A stretch of DNA of 64,000 bases from Diadema setosum (GCF_964275005.1 NC_092701.1:8011955-8075954); one strand, 5' to 3'. Shown: positions 46,231-57,745, counted from the stretch's first letter. Notes: generated by a model not told the origin, from the letters alone. Numbers and translations: made by a program.

Positions 46231-46980
46231 TTCCTACAGTTATGTAACTACTTGTATAAATGTATACATGTATCAATTTTGTGTGATCGTGTCACGGCGT
46301 TCAGAATTCTCTGATTTGCTCAATAAACGATCGCCTGTACCCGTCTGTATGCGTGCCCTAATTTAATGCAAAGGTTTCTGTCAATGTCCTTGCGGTGATT
46401 TTAGGGCAGTAAGAGATGTGAATGTAAATCTATATTAGCTATGTTGGGATAAATATGTAAAGTTGATACATTTGAGTTTGTGTAGGAATTTTGTTTGAGT
46501 TTGAAATCCCCCTTTCCGCGTAATTATCAGCCTTAGGAGAAAAAAAAAAAACACGCCGAGATGGCATCCGGATCCTAGAGTGATCCGGACAAAAGGAGGC
46601 CGTTCCAGTTGGACTATTTGGAACAAAATCATTACAGAGTATCAGTTTTTCAGTGTGGAAAACAAAGGCTTAATATAAACATGAAAGCCTGTTGAAGAAA
46701 GGTAAATAAAAAACAAACAAACACTCAGTTCAGGGCAAACCAACTTTTTCACTTTATTAGATCACTACAACGGCATAGTTCGTATATAATGTCTTGAACA
46801 TGCAGCTTGACACCTATTTACCACACGAGGTTTTCATCTCCCTGTAATCGGTAATAATGCTGGAATAAGACTAAACAATTTCCACAGTGAGTAAAGTTAA
46901 CAGCAACAAACACTCAACATAAGTCATGTTCAAAGAAGAAAAAAAAACATGGCTATGATCGACTCTTTTGAAGAGACATC

Positions 46981-46984
<4 letters not shown>

Positions 46985-47021
<37 letters not shown>
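46985..47021. repeat. (TA)n microsatellite
   Basis: About 18 AT dinucleotides. Confidence 0.95.
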
Positions 47022-47432
47022 AAAAGGAGAGATAAATTTTCACACGCTATTGATTCGTTTTATTTTTCATGACATCAAAATAAATATACCAGCCGTTATT
47101 CATTTTTCTGAATAATACGGTATAAAAATTGCCGATGCTCTTTTTTCCCCCTTGTTATAAGCGTATTATACACATAACCCATTTTACCCTGCTCATCATG
47201 TTTGATTTTGTAAAACATGTTAATCTTAGATTTTCGAATCTGAAACCATTGATCAGCTTTTGTTCCAAAAAAAAAAACCCCACTTAGTTATAGCATTTCA
47301 TATCATGGCGAAAAAAGTCGTGATCTAATGCTGAGATTACACTCAATCTATTATGTTTATCACTTCATTTTGTGGTTTGTTATGCTCAAAATTTCTTTTT
47401 CATGTTTGTGTAAACAGACAATTAAAAAAAAG

Positions 47433-47460
47433 CTAACGAAGACCTAGGGTCGAAAGCTTC
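47433..47460 (+). ncRNA. Hammerhead-ribozyme-like motif
   Basis: CTAACGA, A, stem GACC with loop TAG and GGTC, then GAAA and GCTTC. It fits the hammerhead core CUGANGA...GAAA with one core change (G to A). Cleavage is doubtful. Confidence 0.35.
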
Positions 47461-48367
47461 TACCACCGGCCGGCATTGCTGTCTTCATTGTCTCATACAT
47501 AAATGTAGATATTGAAAATTACCTTTGCTTGATAAAACTTTTTCCTGGTGGATCTGCAGGCTTCTTTAGATCGAGCGCTGTGGGGAAAGACTTCCCACTA
47601 GCCGACGTAGCTGGCGCACGCCAATCTGAGAGAATGGGATCGTATAGGGCTCACACCTGTAAATAAAATGGAATGTCCCAGACCCCTTCACAAATTCGTA
47701 CCAAAGATATCAAAATAAATGAAAAAAAAAATCATTAATGCATTTTGGCATAAATTGAATAGCTGCAGATATTGAGTATGAATTCCTCTACAAACTGCAT
47801 TTTGGTTTGAAGATGAAAGCTTTTCTCATGGAATTTGAAGAGACTATATTTCATTGGGTGCATGTACGGAAAATAGGTGATTTTTTGAGTGAAAAGAACT
47901 CGTAGTCTGCCTTTGCGGACCCTTGGACAGAGTTTGAGCCGAAGAACCTGCCTTGGAAATTTGATGGATGACAGGGTGTAGCTCACTTATCCAGGTTAGT
48001 GAAGATGAAACACCTCATTTCTCTTTTTTTTTTCATATTCATTTTCATTTCATTTTTGAATTTTGAATTTTAACACACGTCTCTATGGAGAATTATTTAC
48101 CCGTGTGAGCCCTAAATTGACGAAAGTGACTATTGCCCCAGGTCTCGGTTGAAGGTTTTCCCATGTGAATGGCTTCCCTCATCCAGCGTGAGGTTTTCCC
48201 AGAGTGTCTGGCTAGGATGGAACACTTCTTCCAGTTGATGTAGTGATTTTCACTGGCCACATGGTCGCTGATTTCCGACTTAAGAATGTGGGAGGCATGG
48301 GGATTCTCTCAGATCGGCGTGCGCCAGCTACGTCGGCTAGTGGGAAGTCTTTCCCACAACGCTCGAT

Positions 48368-48401
48368 CTGAAGAAGCCTGCAGATCCAGCAGGCAAAAGT
48401 C
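48368..48401 (+). ncRNA. Hammerhead-ribozyme-like motif
   Basis: CTGAAGA (matches CUGANGA), then A, a 6-base-pair stem GCCTGC/GCAGGC closing loop AGATCCA, then AAAA where GAAA is expected, then GTC. A mirrored partner is at about 47538-47570 on the - strand. Confidence 0.35.
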
Positions 48402-48484
48402 TTATCAAGCAAAGGTAATTTCCACTGATTGTGATAAAACGAACGTTCAACCAGTTGATTTTCCAATCAGATGAATCTTTTCAG

Positions 48485-48625
48485 CGTGTATATTATATTA
48501 TATGTATATGATTATATATGTATATTAAATTATATGTATATAATTATATATGTATATTATATTATATGTATATAATTATATATCTATATTATATATATAT
48601 ATATGTACTATATTATATATTTCAC
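48485..48625. repeat. TATA-rich repeat with ~46 bp higher-order period
   Basis: ATTATATTATATGTATATGA-type units recur about every 45-48 bases, near 48488, 48534 and 48580. Low complexity. Confidence 0.85.
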
Positions 48626-48910
48626 TGTCCTTATACATGTATTGTATATAGAATCTTCTTTTGTTTTTGTTTTTTGGATATACGAAGGTTAGAACATCAA
48701 TTTCAACATCCCTTACAAACATACGCACATGTGCGACAGACTATTTCACGAAAGAGCTTTAGATAAATTCTTCAAATCTTTTTTGCAAGCTTAGTAATCC
48801 AGAGGAAACTGCAAAAATCACTTTGGACCAAGCATTATACATGGATAATTGAGCGCAACACGCTCATTAAAATCAAAACGCTATGTTGCCCATGTGAATA
48901 AGCTAACTAT

Positions 48911-51900
48911 CTACATAGCCCCAATCAACTTCCGCAGTGCGGCGATTGACTTTTCCCCCGTCAGGTCGGCAACGGCTTCTCCATGCTTTTCCTTGGTCTC
49001 CGGTTGAACGACAAGGTGTCTGAAAACCGGGTCGTCAGCCTCAACGCATTTCGTCATCAAGACATCAACTACCTCGTCCACTGAAAGGCCAGGGAATTCA
49101 GACTCTCGGTCGTAAAGGCATCTTAGTTGACGTCTATCGATGTCGTGCACGGTATCATCATTCATCTGGGCGTCAATTTGAGACAACATCGATGTCTTCA
49201 TTCCTGTGTCCACCTTAGAAGGTTCGATCAGGCACACCCTGAAGTAAGATCAACAATACATAATGTTCAATCCTAAACTGAATATACTGTCACAATCTGT
49301 ACCGTAGTACAACAAACGCAGACATGCCCATAAGTCACACAAGATCGAACATGGATCTAACAATGTTCGCTACAAGGAGGCCACGCCGGGAGAGATTCGT
49401 CGCCAAAAAGGCATCTTTCACTAGCCCTGACCTTGTAACCTTTGTTTTAAAGATATTTTTCACCCATACACCTATTTTGAAAATCTCCCTTTTTTCGAAA
49501 TTATAAAGAAGCCTTTCTGCTGCGTCTTAAAGTCTACCTCATAAGCAGCTAGCACGTTGTATGCTGCGTCTCGTTTGTTGACCGTATTTGCCAATGATAG
49601 ATATCCTTAATATTCAAGAATAGAAATAAAGGTATTCCAGATCCAGAAGGTTTCCGGCTCACTACCAAAATTTAATAGTCTGTTCCTTGTGACATTATCA
49701 ACGTTTCCAGTAAGTTTCATCAAAATCTGTGTACAATTTTCTGAGCTATTTTGGAAACAGACAAACAGACATTCAAACAAACAAACAAAATAAAACAAAC
49801 CAACGACGGCAAAATCATAGCCTCTTTGTCGGAGGTAATTATGGATCCAGAGGTAAATTTTGATACAAACACTCAAGTTCGCAAATGCCAAGTCTGGAAT
49901 CAAGTTGTCGAGAACTTATAGATTTTTTTTTTTTTTTTAACAAAATGTGAATCATCACTTACGGTGACTCATCGGTTTGGTCAGATATTTCAGATCCGAT
50001 TTTTGTCAAGAAACTTGTATTTGCCACAGAAATCAAGCGTTACTTGTCTTGGTGTCTCAGTATCTGAAAAACAATTTCAGCAAGTAATGGCCGCTTTGAA
50101 GTAAATTTGAAAGGGGATTTTATCTTAAATACTAGTACGCCTGCAGATGTGGTGAATGCACGTATAGACCAGTATAGTACGCATCAGTGAAGTTTGAAAT
50201 ATTAAAGTCAGACTAGCCTTTCAGGAGTTATAAACTTATAAATTTGATGACACATATAATTTCATTTTCCAACATAGTGAGAGAGAACTTTATCTACTTC
50301 CTGTAAAGGACAGTGTAAATAATTTTACCTTTTACATTTTATTTCAGTAAGAAGTCAAAGGAATTATCACTTTTTCTTTAAAAGGTATGTTGATTTTTCT
50401 CTACAGTTTCTTCATATTGTTGCAGAAGTCTTTTCGAGGGATCGTGGATTTAACCTTTGCTTTAAGAATAATCATAATTTTAACCAATTGTCCAATTTTC
50501 CTTAAGCTTCACTCAGCATGACATATACGCTGATATGTCCGTGTGCAATGATTTCATTAAAATAAAATCTTTTTGTGGGGGGGGGGGGAGGGGGGAAGGA
50601 TGCAGATTTTCCTGTGATAGTATGAAACGATGTTAATTGCAGAGAAAAATCATATCTTGTACCTGATGTTGAATGACTTGACAGTAGATAGTAGTGATTC
50701 AAAGAAACCTTCCAAGGCAAACTTGGAGGCACAGTAGAAGTCGGCGTAAGGTAAACCTGGAATTCAATGAGGCAGTACGATGTAATATCATTGAATGAAA
50801 GTAATTTGTGTAAATATAATGTGTTAAGTGTACATATAGGTGATTCAGGTTGACGGTCGTCATTTTCATAGGCTCCAAAAGTATGTTAAAAAAATATTGC
50901 ATACAATTCGATTTTTTTTTTTTTTGGGGGGGGTGAATGTACATTAAGTAGATATTTTACAATACAGAGAATGCAATTAAAGAAAGGTGGGCGGTTTTTT
51001 GCAAAGAGATTCACTTCCATGCTAGTCCTATTGACAAAAATACCGTAAATGTGGATTTTTTTTTGTAGACATTTCAGCGCATTACTCCCTTTACTGACCT
51101 AGCGTAATGAAAAACAATCCGTTACTCTTGGAGGTATAATGTCTGCAGAGTACTGAAATAATGGAACCTATATGTAGGTGTCCATGTGTATTCTCAGGAA
51201 TATCTGCTAAACGCCTAACAATCAGCGTGCACGCCTCTCTTCTTGATCATTGTATTTTTCATTCGGCTGAGTATCTCAAAATCCAACACACTTTGCAAGT
51301 AGTGATGACTCAGCTAGTCACCTTCTGACAGCATTCACACATTCTAGATTGCTAAACAGCAATTAGACTTAATTCCTCATTTATTTTTTTACGTATTTAT
51401 ATATTCATTAATTCTTTTTGTTCAACAAATTGGTATGGCAAAGATGGATATGATCTATGGGTCTGATACTTAACAAATAAGAGCGAATTTTGTCATGAGA
51501 CGCATGCTCGAATGACGAACTTCGGCAACAATATTTATTGATGCAGGAAGCGATATTCCCGTACCTTGCTTTCCCCTCCGACTCGAGGCAATGATGATTT
51601 TTCCCGCCTTTTTCTGCTTCATGTGAGGGAGTACCGCCTGAGTGAGTCTAATTGTTCCGATAATGTTCACGTTAAAGATGCTCTCCATCCTGGCACGTGA
51701 CACGCGTTCTGGGACCTCTATGATAATAATTCCCGCTAAGCTGACTAAAAAATGAGGAAATCAAGAAGTGCGCATGACCAAATCATAACGGAAAAAAAAA
51801 CTTTTCAATCTCCACTTTACATAATTGTATAATGCAATTGGTTAATGTATTGCGGTTGCACTTTACACGTCCATCATGCCTTTGGACGTATAAAGCATGT

Positions 51901-54900
51901 GGATTTCACTGCGTCATCGCTTGCTTTAAGCCCGCAGCACACTATACAACTCACTACTATAGACTGACAGACATCGGACATTAGATCTGAAATTTTAAAC
52001 AAGCGTGTTTATTTTGAAGCTAATTGTGATTTATTTCGGATCCAAAGTCTGTCAGTCGTAAACAAGCGCGCCGGAACACTTCTGGTTTTGGGGGGGGGGG
52101 GGGGCAAAATCTCAACGGGGGCACATTATGTGACGATGTGAGATCCTCGGCGCGGTAGCGAAGCGAGTGAGCGGGGGGGGGGGGTGGGGGGTGGAAAGGG
52201 GGATAACCCTCCCCCCCCCCCCCCGTAGGGAGCTTTTGTAAAACAGGGTACAAAAGTCGCGTTTATATACCATTTAAAAGCAAATTTCTAAGGAATTAAA
52301 CATAGTGAAAAATAATCAGTGCGAAGGACTATGATTATTACATACGGCCGAGTACATAATAATGTGATTGTGTGAGATCCTCGGCGAGGGAGCGAAGCGA
52401 CCGAGCGGGGGAGGGTGTGGGAGGGGGGACACCCCCTCCCACGGTAGGGACTTTTGGTAAAAAGAGAGTATAAAAGTCGCGTTTATAGAGAATTTAAAGC
52501 AAATTCTAGGGAATTAACATAATTGTATTGAAAACATCAGTTGGAAGGACTATGATCATAACATACGGGAGTACATTAATAATGTGATGGTGCGAGATAT
52601 CCTCGGCGAGGGAGCGAAGCGACCGAGCTGGGGGAGGATGTGGGAGGGGGACACCCCCTCCCACGGTAGGGACTTTTTGTAAAAACAGAGTATAAAAGTC
52701 GCGTTTATAGAACATTTAAAAGCAAATTTCTAGGGAATTAACATATTGAAAAAATCAGTTGGAAGGACTATGATCTTAACATACGGGGGTATATTATGTG
52801 ATGGTGTGAGATCCTCGTCGAGGAAGCGAAGCGACCGAGCGGGGGGAGGGTGTGGGAGGGGGATACCCCCTCCCACGGTAGGGACTTTTTGTAAAAACAG
52901 AGTATAAAAGTCGCGTTTATAGAACAGTTAAAAGCAAATTTCTAGGGAATTAACATTTTGAAAAAATAAGTTGGAAGGGCTATGATCTTAACATACGGGG
53001 GTATATTATGCGATGGTGTGAGATCCTCGTCGATGGAACGAAGCGACCGAGCGGGGGAGGGTGTGGGAGGGGGATACCCCTTCCGACGGTAGGGACTTTT
53101 CGTAAAAACAGAGTATAAAAGTCGCTTTTATAGAGCATTTTAAATTACATTTCTGAGGAATTAAACATAGTAAAAGAAATCACTGCGAAGGACTTTGATA
53201 ATAACTTATGAAAACTTTTCATTTTACAATAAGTACGGGCAGAACGAGCGAGCCACTTTTACTTTGCAATTTATCTGAAATGTACTCATTAAAAGCTTAA
53301 ACGTGATCGCATCGTTCGAACAATAAAAAATATTCTTATACTGCTAGAAAGCAAAGAAGAAAATGAAATGTGTAAGGTTTACTAAAGGTATGTTTCTGCG
53401 GGCACACTCGAGGACACGAGGCTACCATCTATACACTAAATTTATTCATAAGTTACTATTAGTGTATAGATACAATAATGTATGTTGTTAGTGTAGTATA
53501 ATCTTCGCCCCGTTAGGGGCGAAAATTTTTGCATTTTCAGTTATGAAATTACAACATTTAAACAAGAAATATGCCTTTATTGTTCATTTTGGTCTTTAAA
53601 TCAGTGATTAATTATTTGTTACAGGGGGCACTTTGGGGGGGCAAAAACTCGTTTTGCCCCCCCAACATTTTGTTTGGGGGGGGCAAGTGCCACCCCTGCC
53701 CCCCCCCCCCCCCCCCCCCGCTTCCGGCGCCCTTGGTCGTAAAGTTGTCAGTCGCATAGTGAGCGGCGGGCTTTAGATTCACCAAAAACAAATGACGTAA
53801 CCTTTTGTTATAAGCAATGCATTCATTGATCAACAGGTTTTAGATTTAACGATGGACAAGAATATTATTATTAAAAACAGACTCTTTGATGGACGGGATT
53901 AGGATGGCAAAAAAAAAAAACCCCACTAAAAACACATTTAATGGCCATTCAGAAAAGAGGACAGATTCGGCAACAACTTGAACAGAGGTTCCTGTGCACT
54001 CATTAGTAATATCCCATGCAGATAAACTCTGTGCATTTTTCTATCTTTATCATCTGTTTATGGACTTTCAGAAAGAAGTAAACCTAGGAAAAGATATTTC
54101 GTAACACAACAGAAGGCTGATGGCTGGTGTCGCTCTAAAAACTCTGTTGAGCAAATTTTGCTGTACATAAGAATCGCAGCTATGCCGAAATACGTAGCAA
54201 AATTCATAGCAGGGTGAAAAAGTAATGGAACCGTGTAACCTTTGACACTAGAGCCATTACAAGGGTCTCCTTTTTAAGTTATCACTTGAAACAGTCGTTA
54301 AGGTTATTGTTACAGTAAACACATGAAAATCTTTAAGATCCTATTGCCATTTTTTAGATCCGGTGTTGATGAAGATTTTACCATTATTTTGGCCTCATTT
54401 ATCCAATTAAAGATAAACAACTGGTAAAGTTAAATTGATGAAGCCAACGTGGATATGGTGTGTATTGGTAGTGCCTTTCGAAACTGCAAATCATTAGAAG
54501 CATAACAATGCCACATATACGCAGGAAGTCTCATACAACAGATTATACACGATGGAAGAGAAACCGGATTCATGTAAAACATCTTCGACAACAGAACTGA
54601 AATATACCTACAGGGGTGTTCTGTCATGTGCTCATTCCGAGATGTCGTGATGGTATTGTTATTGTGAAAACATGCAAATCTTTACGATTCTTTAGCCCTT
54701 CCATTTTTTATTCAATGTCGATTTTTTAACCATTATTTTTGATGTCATTTAATCAATTTGTAAACAATTATTTGTGAAGATTGTTTGAAATTGACAAGAG
54801 GACAACCATTTCGGGGTTTTCGGCGTAAACAAAAGGCTGAAATAAATAGAAGGAAAGAGATTATTATTTTTGCTAGCAGCTGATCGTTTGCCGACCTGTC

Positions 54901-55892
54901 ATGGTAAGCATGATAAGTCAAAACGACCAAAACAAAACTGAGAAAGATCGAAGTCGGCAACATGACGCATATGAAGCATGCAGTCCGACAAGCGAAATTC
55001 TCATAAGGATCATAGGCAATAATCAATTTAAGGTGCAATCTTAACCAACCAAGACCTCCAGAAATTTGCTACAGTTATCATCACTGTTTTCATCATTAAA
55101 TTGGCATCTTTGACTCTCATTGCAAAATTTTGTGTTTTAGAACAAGTGATATGTAATGGGTTTAATTCTGCTCGAAATGAGAAAGAAATCTCCACTATTG
55201 CAACTGATTGACAAATTGCCCTGCATCGACGTAAATAAGCACTGAATTGATCAGTGTTTAAGCAGTAGCCATGATAAAAAAAAAAAAAATCCCGCTCGAG
55301 CATGTACGCCCATGACTTTTTTTTTTATCATGGCTACTACTAAAGTACTGATCAATTCAGTGCTTATTTACGTCGATGCAGGGCAATTTGTCAATCAGTT
55401 GCAATGAAAGCATCTCGACGGAAGAATTTCATAAATTTGAAAAATCTCCACTAATATATGATATGATATGAGAGGACATGATCCCATAATCTCTAATCTT
55501 GTAAAGATTGTGTTACATATACCACGTAAGAATCAATTAAGAAATACAGCAAATGAACCATTTGGAATATTGATAGAGCCATTTAAACATAAGGGAGCAG
55601 TAATCCTTGAAACCAGAGAGTACTCACTGAGAATGTCGATGCGTCCGTGTGTTTTAATGACGTCATCAACTACTCGTGTGATGTCGTCATCCTTGGTGAT
55701 GTCCATCTCCTTGATGAAGATTGTCTTATCAATAGCGTCCCCAACGGCGGCAACTAACTCGGCCTTTTCTGACATGGCAATGACGGTCGCGATGACAAGG
55801 TAGCGTTGATCGGGGTCTTGTGCGAGACGTCGAGCCGTAGAGAGCCCGATACCCGACGAACATCCAGTCATGAGTACTACTTGAGGAGCCAT
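48911..55892 (-). CDS. RDH8-like: Gene D: RDH8/17-beta-HSD1-type short-chain dehydrogenase, intact
   Basis: Exons 55892-55628, 51744-51565, 50756-50663 and 49238-48911 splice to 288 codons plus stop. Start MAPQVVLMTG, with TGCSSGIG at 9-16. Exon 2 opens ISLAG rather than INIAG or the family NNAG, and keeps FNVNIIG (N115) and SSRRG (S143). Exon 3 has YCASK (Y156, K160) and EGFFESL. Exon 4 starts RVCLIEPSKVDTG. The acceptor before exon 2 is TTTTTTAG. An acceptor-like TTTATTTAG at 55930-55938 again suggests a 5' UTR intron. Vertebrate relatives reduce retinal or convert steroids. Ile38 replaces the Arg that binds NADPH in human RDH8 and HSD17B1, so cofactor choice is open. Intron 1 contains a TTA-flanked transposon and a long palindrome. 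Closest neighbour by exon and flank similarity is copy C. Confidence 0.88.
49635..49848 (+). repeat. SINE/LINE-tail repeat in intron 3 of gene D
   Basis: Same insertion as 33710-33906: GTTTCATCAAAATCTGTGTA, CAGACAAACAGACATTC and the close CCTCTTTGTCGGAGGTAATT. Inherited through the C/D duplication. Confidence 0.6.
50090..50512. mobile_element. Family 1 MITE, degraded copy in intron 3 of gene D
   Basis: Collinear with 34020-34450 (ACGCCTGCAGATG, GAGAGAACTTTATCTACTTC, CATATTGTTGCAGAAGTC, TAACCAATTGTCCAATTTTC). Confidence 0.5.
51929..53772. mobile_element. PIF/Harbinger-like element carrying a tandem repeat, in intron 1 of gene D
   Basis: Ends AGCCCGCAGCACACTATAC and, inverted, AGCCCGCCGCTCACTATGC. 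Flanked by TTA at 51926-51928 and 53773-53775. Intron 1 of copy C has the single TTA at 40980-40982 in the same context (TCGCTTACTTTAGATTCC). A 3-base TWA target is typical of PIF/Harbinger. Inside, a second inverted pair (CGCGCCGGAA near 52069; GGGCGCCGGAAGC inverted near 53721) flanks G-/C-runs and a five-unit tandem array. No transposase, so non-autonomous. Confidence 0.75.
52120..53200. repeat. Five-copy ~215 bp tandem repeat inside the Harbinger-like element
   Basis: The word ACGGTAGGGACTTTT or a close variant falls near 52224, 52441, 52663, 52875 and 53086, a period of 211-222 bases. Each unit has GAGCGAAGCGACCGAGCGGG, a G-run/C-run inverted pair around GGGAGGGGGAC/ACCCCCTCCC, then GTATAAAAGTCGCGTTTATA and TTCTAGGGAATTAACAT. 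Each unit therefore carries a TATAAAAG word. Confidence 0.9.
53776..55194. other. Remainder of intron 1 of gene D
   Basis: Collinear with 40983-41960 in copy C. Nothing new apart from A-runs (53910-53921). Confidence 0.5.
55195..55412. repeat. Near-perfect palindrome, ~85 bp arms, in intron 1 of gene D
   Basis: The left arm (TTGCAACTGATTGACAAATT through GCCCTGCATCGACGTAAATA to TAGCCATGATAAAA) is mirrored by the right arm (TTTTATCATGGCTACTACTA to AATTTGTCAATCAGTTGCAA). The arms differ at only a few places near the centre and are separated by about 45 bases (CCCGCTCGAGCATGTACGCC). The arm sequence belongs to the SINE-like body family seen at 44048 and 58200. It lies about 215 bases from exon 1. 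Confidence 0.85.
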
Positions 55893-56778
55893 AGTAACCA
55901 AATAAAGTTCGCCCAGTTTCTTGTACAAACTAAATAAATGAGAAAAAAGAAATATACCTGACTAGACAATTTTTATCAGGGAAGTTTTCATGAAGAGGCA
56001 AGATGTCAAATATCAATAAGATCGACGTATCACTTGTATAACATAAAGAGAATGGAAAAAGAGATAAAGAGAATATACATAGAAACACATTTAGTTCAAT
56101 AAGGGGAGGGGGGCTGAGAAGCTCAGTCTGTATAATCGGGGAGTCGTTCATAAGGTGAGATGTCGATCTCAAACGTCATTTATCTTTTTCATTTTCAATA
56201 ATTTACAGTTGAAATGAATATGAAAATAAGAGAGCTGATAATGCCATCAACTCACAATTTTTCATTGATCGTGCACACAAAAGAAAGAAATGATGAAATT
56301 CCAGTGTTTCGCTTATTAAGATGTAACATATGATGTAATTCTTGACTGAATAACCCCAGACTAATGATCAATCAGAATCAGGATTTGATATTGGCGCATG
56401 TTCTTTTTTCAGTAAAAACTCGAAATGTCAAAATTATACATACAGACAATATGGCAAGTTATGAGGGAATGAAACATCATTTTAATATTTGCATATTTAT
56501 ATTGACTCTAACAGAGCTGTATCCCCCCCCCCAAAAAAAAAAAAGAATTCAGAATATCTTAACTGCCTTATTTTTGTCCCACTTTGATCAAATTTTCATC
56601 GGTGTTCTAACATAGTCTTACTCCTTATCACACAAACTAAAATCTGCAATACATATTCACCCAATGCCGGCAAGTAGATCGCGAGCCATTTTATAGTCCT
56701 TCGCTTCATGATGTATCTCAAGTGTTTGACATTCACACGTAAGCTGGCTTATAATTGGAACTTCTTTTAACAATGAGT
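55893..56778. other. 5' flank of gene D
   Basis: Contains the 5' UTR and the counterpart of 42402-43395 upstream of copy C (GGAGTCGTTCAT, CCCAATGCCGGCAAGTAGAT). No gene. Confidence 0.55.
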
Positions 56779-56786
56779 AGGCCTAT

Positions 56787-57393
56787 CAGCAACACTCTCC
56801 TGGAACAAGTCAGTGAATTCACATATTTAGGACAAAATGTTTATGAAGATGGGAAGAATGGTGGAGAAATTAGGAGAAGAATTGGAATGGCTAAAACTAA
56901 GTTTACCCAAATGAGCAAAGCGTTAACATCAAGGAAGATATCTACTGCAACCAAGGTCAGACTGGTAAAATGTTACGTGCATTCAACTCTCCTTTACTGT
57001 TGTGAAACATGGACATTGTACTTGGATGATATGAAAAGGCTGGCTGCATTCGAGATGTGGATATTCAGACGCCTGGGCCGTATATCATGGTCCAAACAAA
57101 TCAGTATGTTCTAGATCATCTGAATGTCACAAAAACCTTGATGAAAGACATTAAATCAAGAAAACTCAAATATTTTGACCATGTTAAAAGACATCAGAAC
57201 ATCCAAAAAGTGTACTGGAAGGGATTATAGAAGGCAGAAGATGCAGAGGACGTCAACGCAGTGTGTGGTGTAACAGCATAAAGGAGTGGACAGGAAAGAG
57301 TGTGGCCGGATGTAGTAAGGCGGCCATGAACAGAACAGAGTGGAGGTCCATAGTCGCCAACCTTCGGACTGAAGACGGCACTTAGAAAGAAGA
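56787..57393 (+). mobile_element. RTE-type LINE, 5'-truncated 607 bp copy
   Basis: Flanked by AGGCCTAT at 56779-56786 and 57394-57401. It encodes the end of the reverse transcriptase: FTYLGQNVYEDGKNGGEIRR, AKTKFTQMSKALTSRKIS, VRLVKCYVHSTLLYCCETWT and RLAAFEMWIFRRLGRISW. After a frame change near 57108 it continues with DHLNVTKTLMKDIKSRKLKY, then to TEWRSIVANLRTEDGT and a stop at 57381-57383. The YLG...EIR.RI and FEMW..RR motifs fit RTE-clade proteins. The tail is AGAAAGAAGA. It is absent from the matching place in copy C (about 43396), so it is younger than the C/D split. Confidence 0.8.
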
Positions 57394-57745
57394 AGGCCTA
57401 TACACACAACGAACATACACTACAGCAGGGGGATAAATAGAACAAGGGAGTACTTTCACAGGATATCGATTGTGGTATATCTGACTACAGGAATCTGGTG
57501 ATCGAGTATTGGCCTTTATACTCTGCTCTCCGCTATCTCCTCCCGTAGTCTTCGCCTGCGGAGACGAGCAGAATGCTTTCTGCAAAATGTGTTTTGATTT
57601 CAGCCGACTTCATTAAACCTTTTGTCAACAGAATCTTACACTTGTCAGATAACTAAAGGTTGAAGGTTCTACGTATACTTGAAGACACATGGCATATTTG
57701 CCACACATACAAAATTTGTTGCATTTTGACGTGTCAAAATTCGGG

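Larger units (their letters stand above)
47430..48425. mobile_element. Foldback element with hammerhead-like motifs, downstream of gene D
   Basis: Two inverted arms, about 47520-47660 and 48280-48425, share ACCTTTGCTTGATAA, GATCTGCAGGCTTCTT, GATCGAGCG, GACTTCCCACTAGCCGACGT and GCTGGCGCACGCC. The interior (47660-48280) has no recognised protein. Each arm carries a CTGAAGA-like box, a GCCTGC/GCAGGC hairpin and an A-rich box; a third motif at 47433-47460 reads CTAACGA, a GACC/GGTC hairpin and GAAA. I suspect the end regions of a Penelope-like or related element, but no reverse transcriptase is present. Confidence 0.55.

Noticed and set aside
52120-53200. CRISPR-like array
   Set aside because: Units of ~215 bp are repeated throughout with no short repeat/unique spacer pattern, in an animal genome.
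53612-53833. Glycine- and proline-rich frames near 52.0-53.8 kb
   Set aside because: Products of G- and C-runs in the Harbinger-like element; run lengths may also be assembly-dependent.
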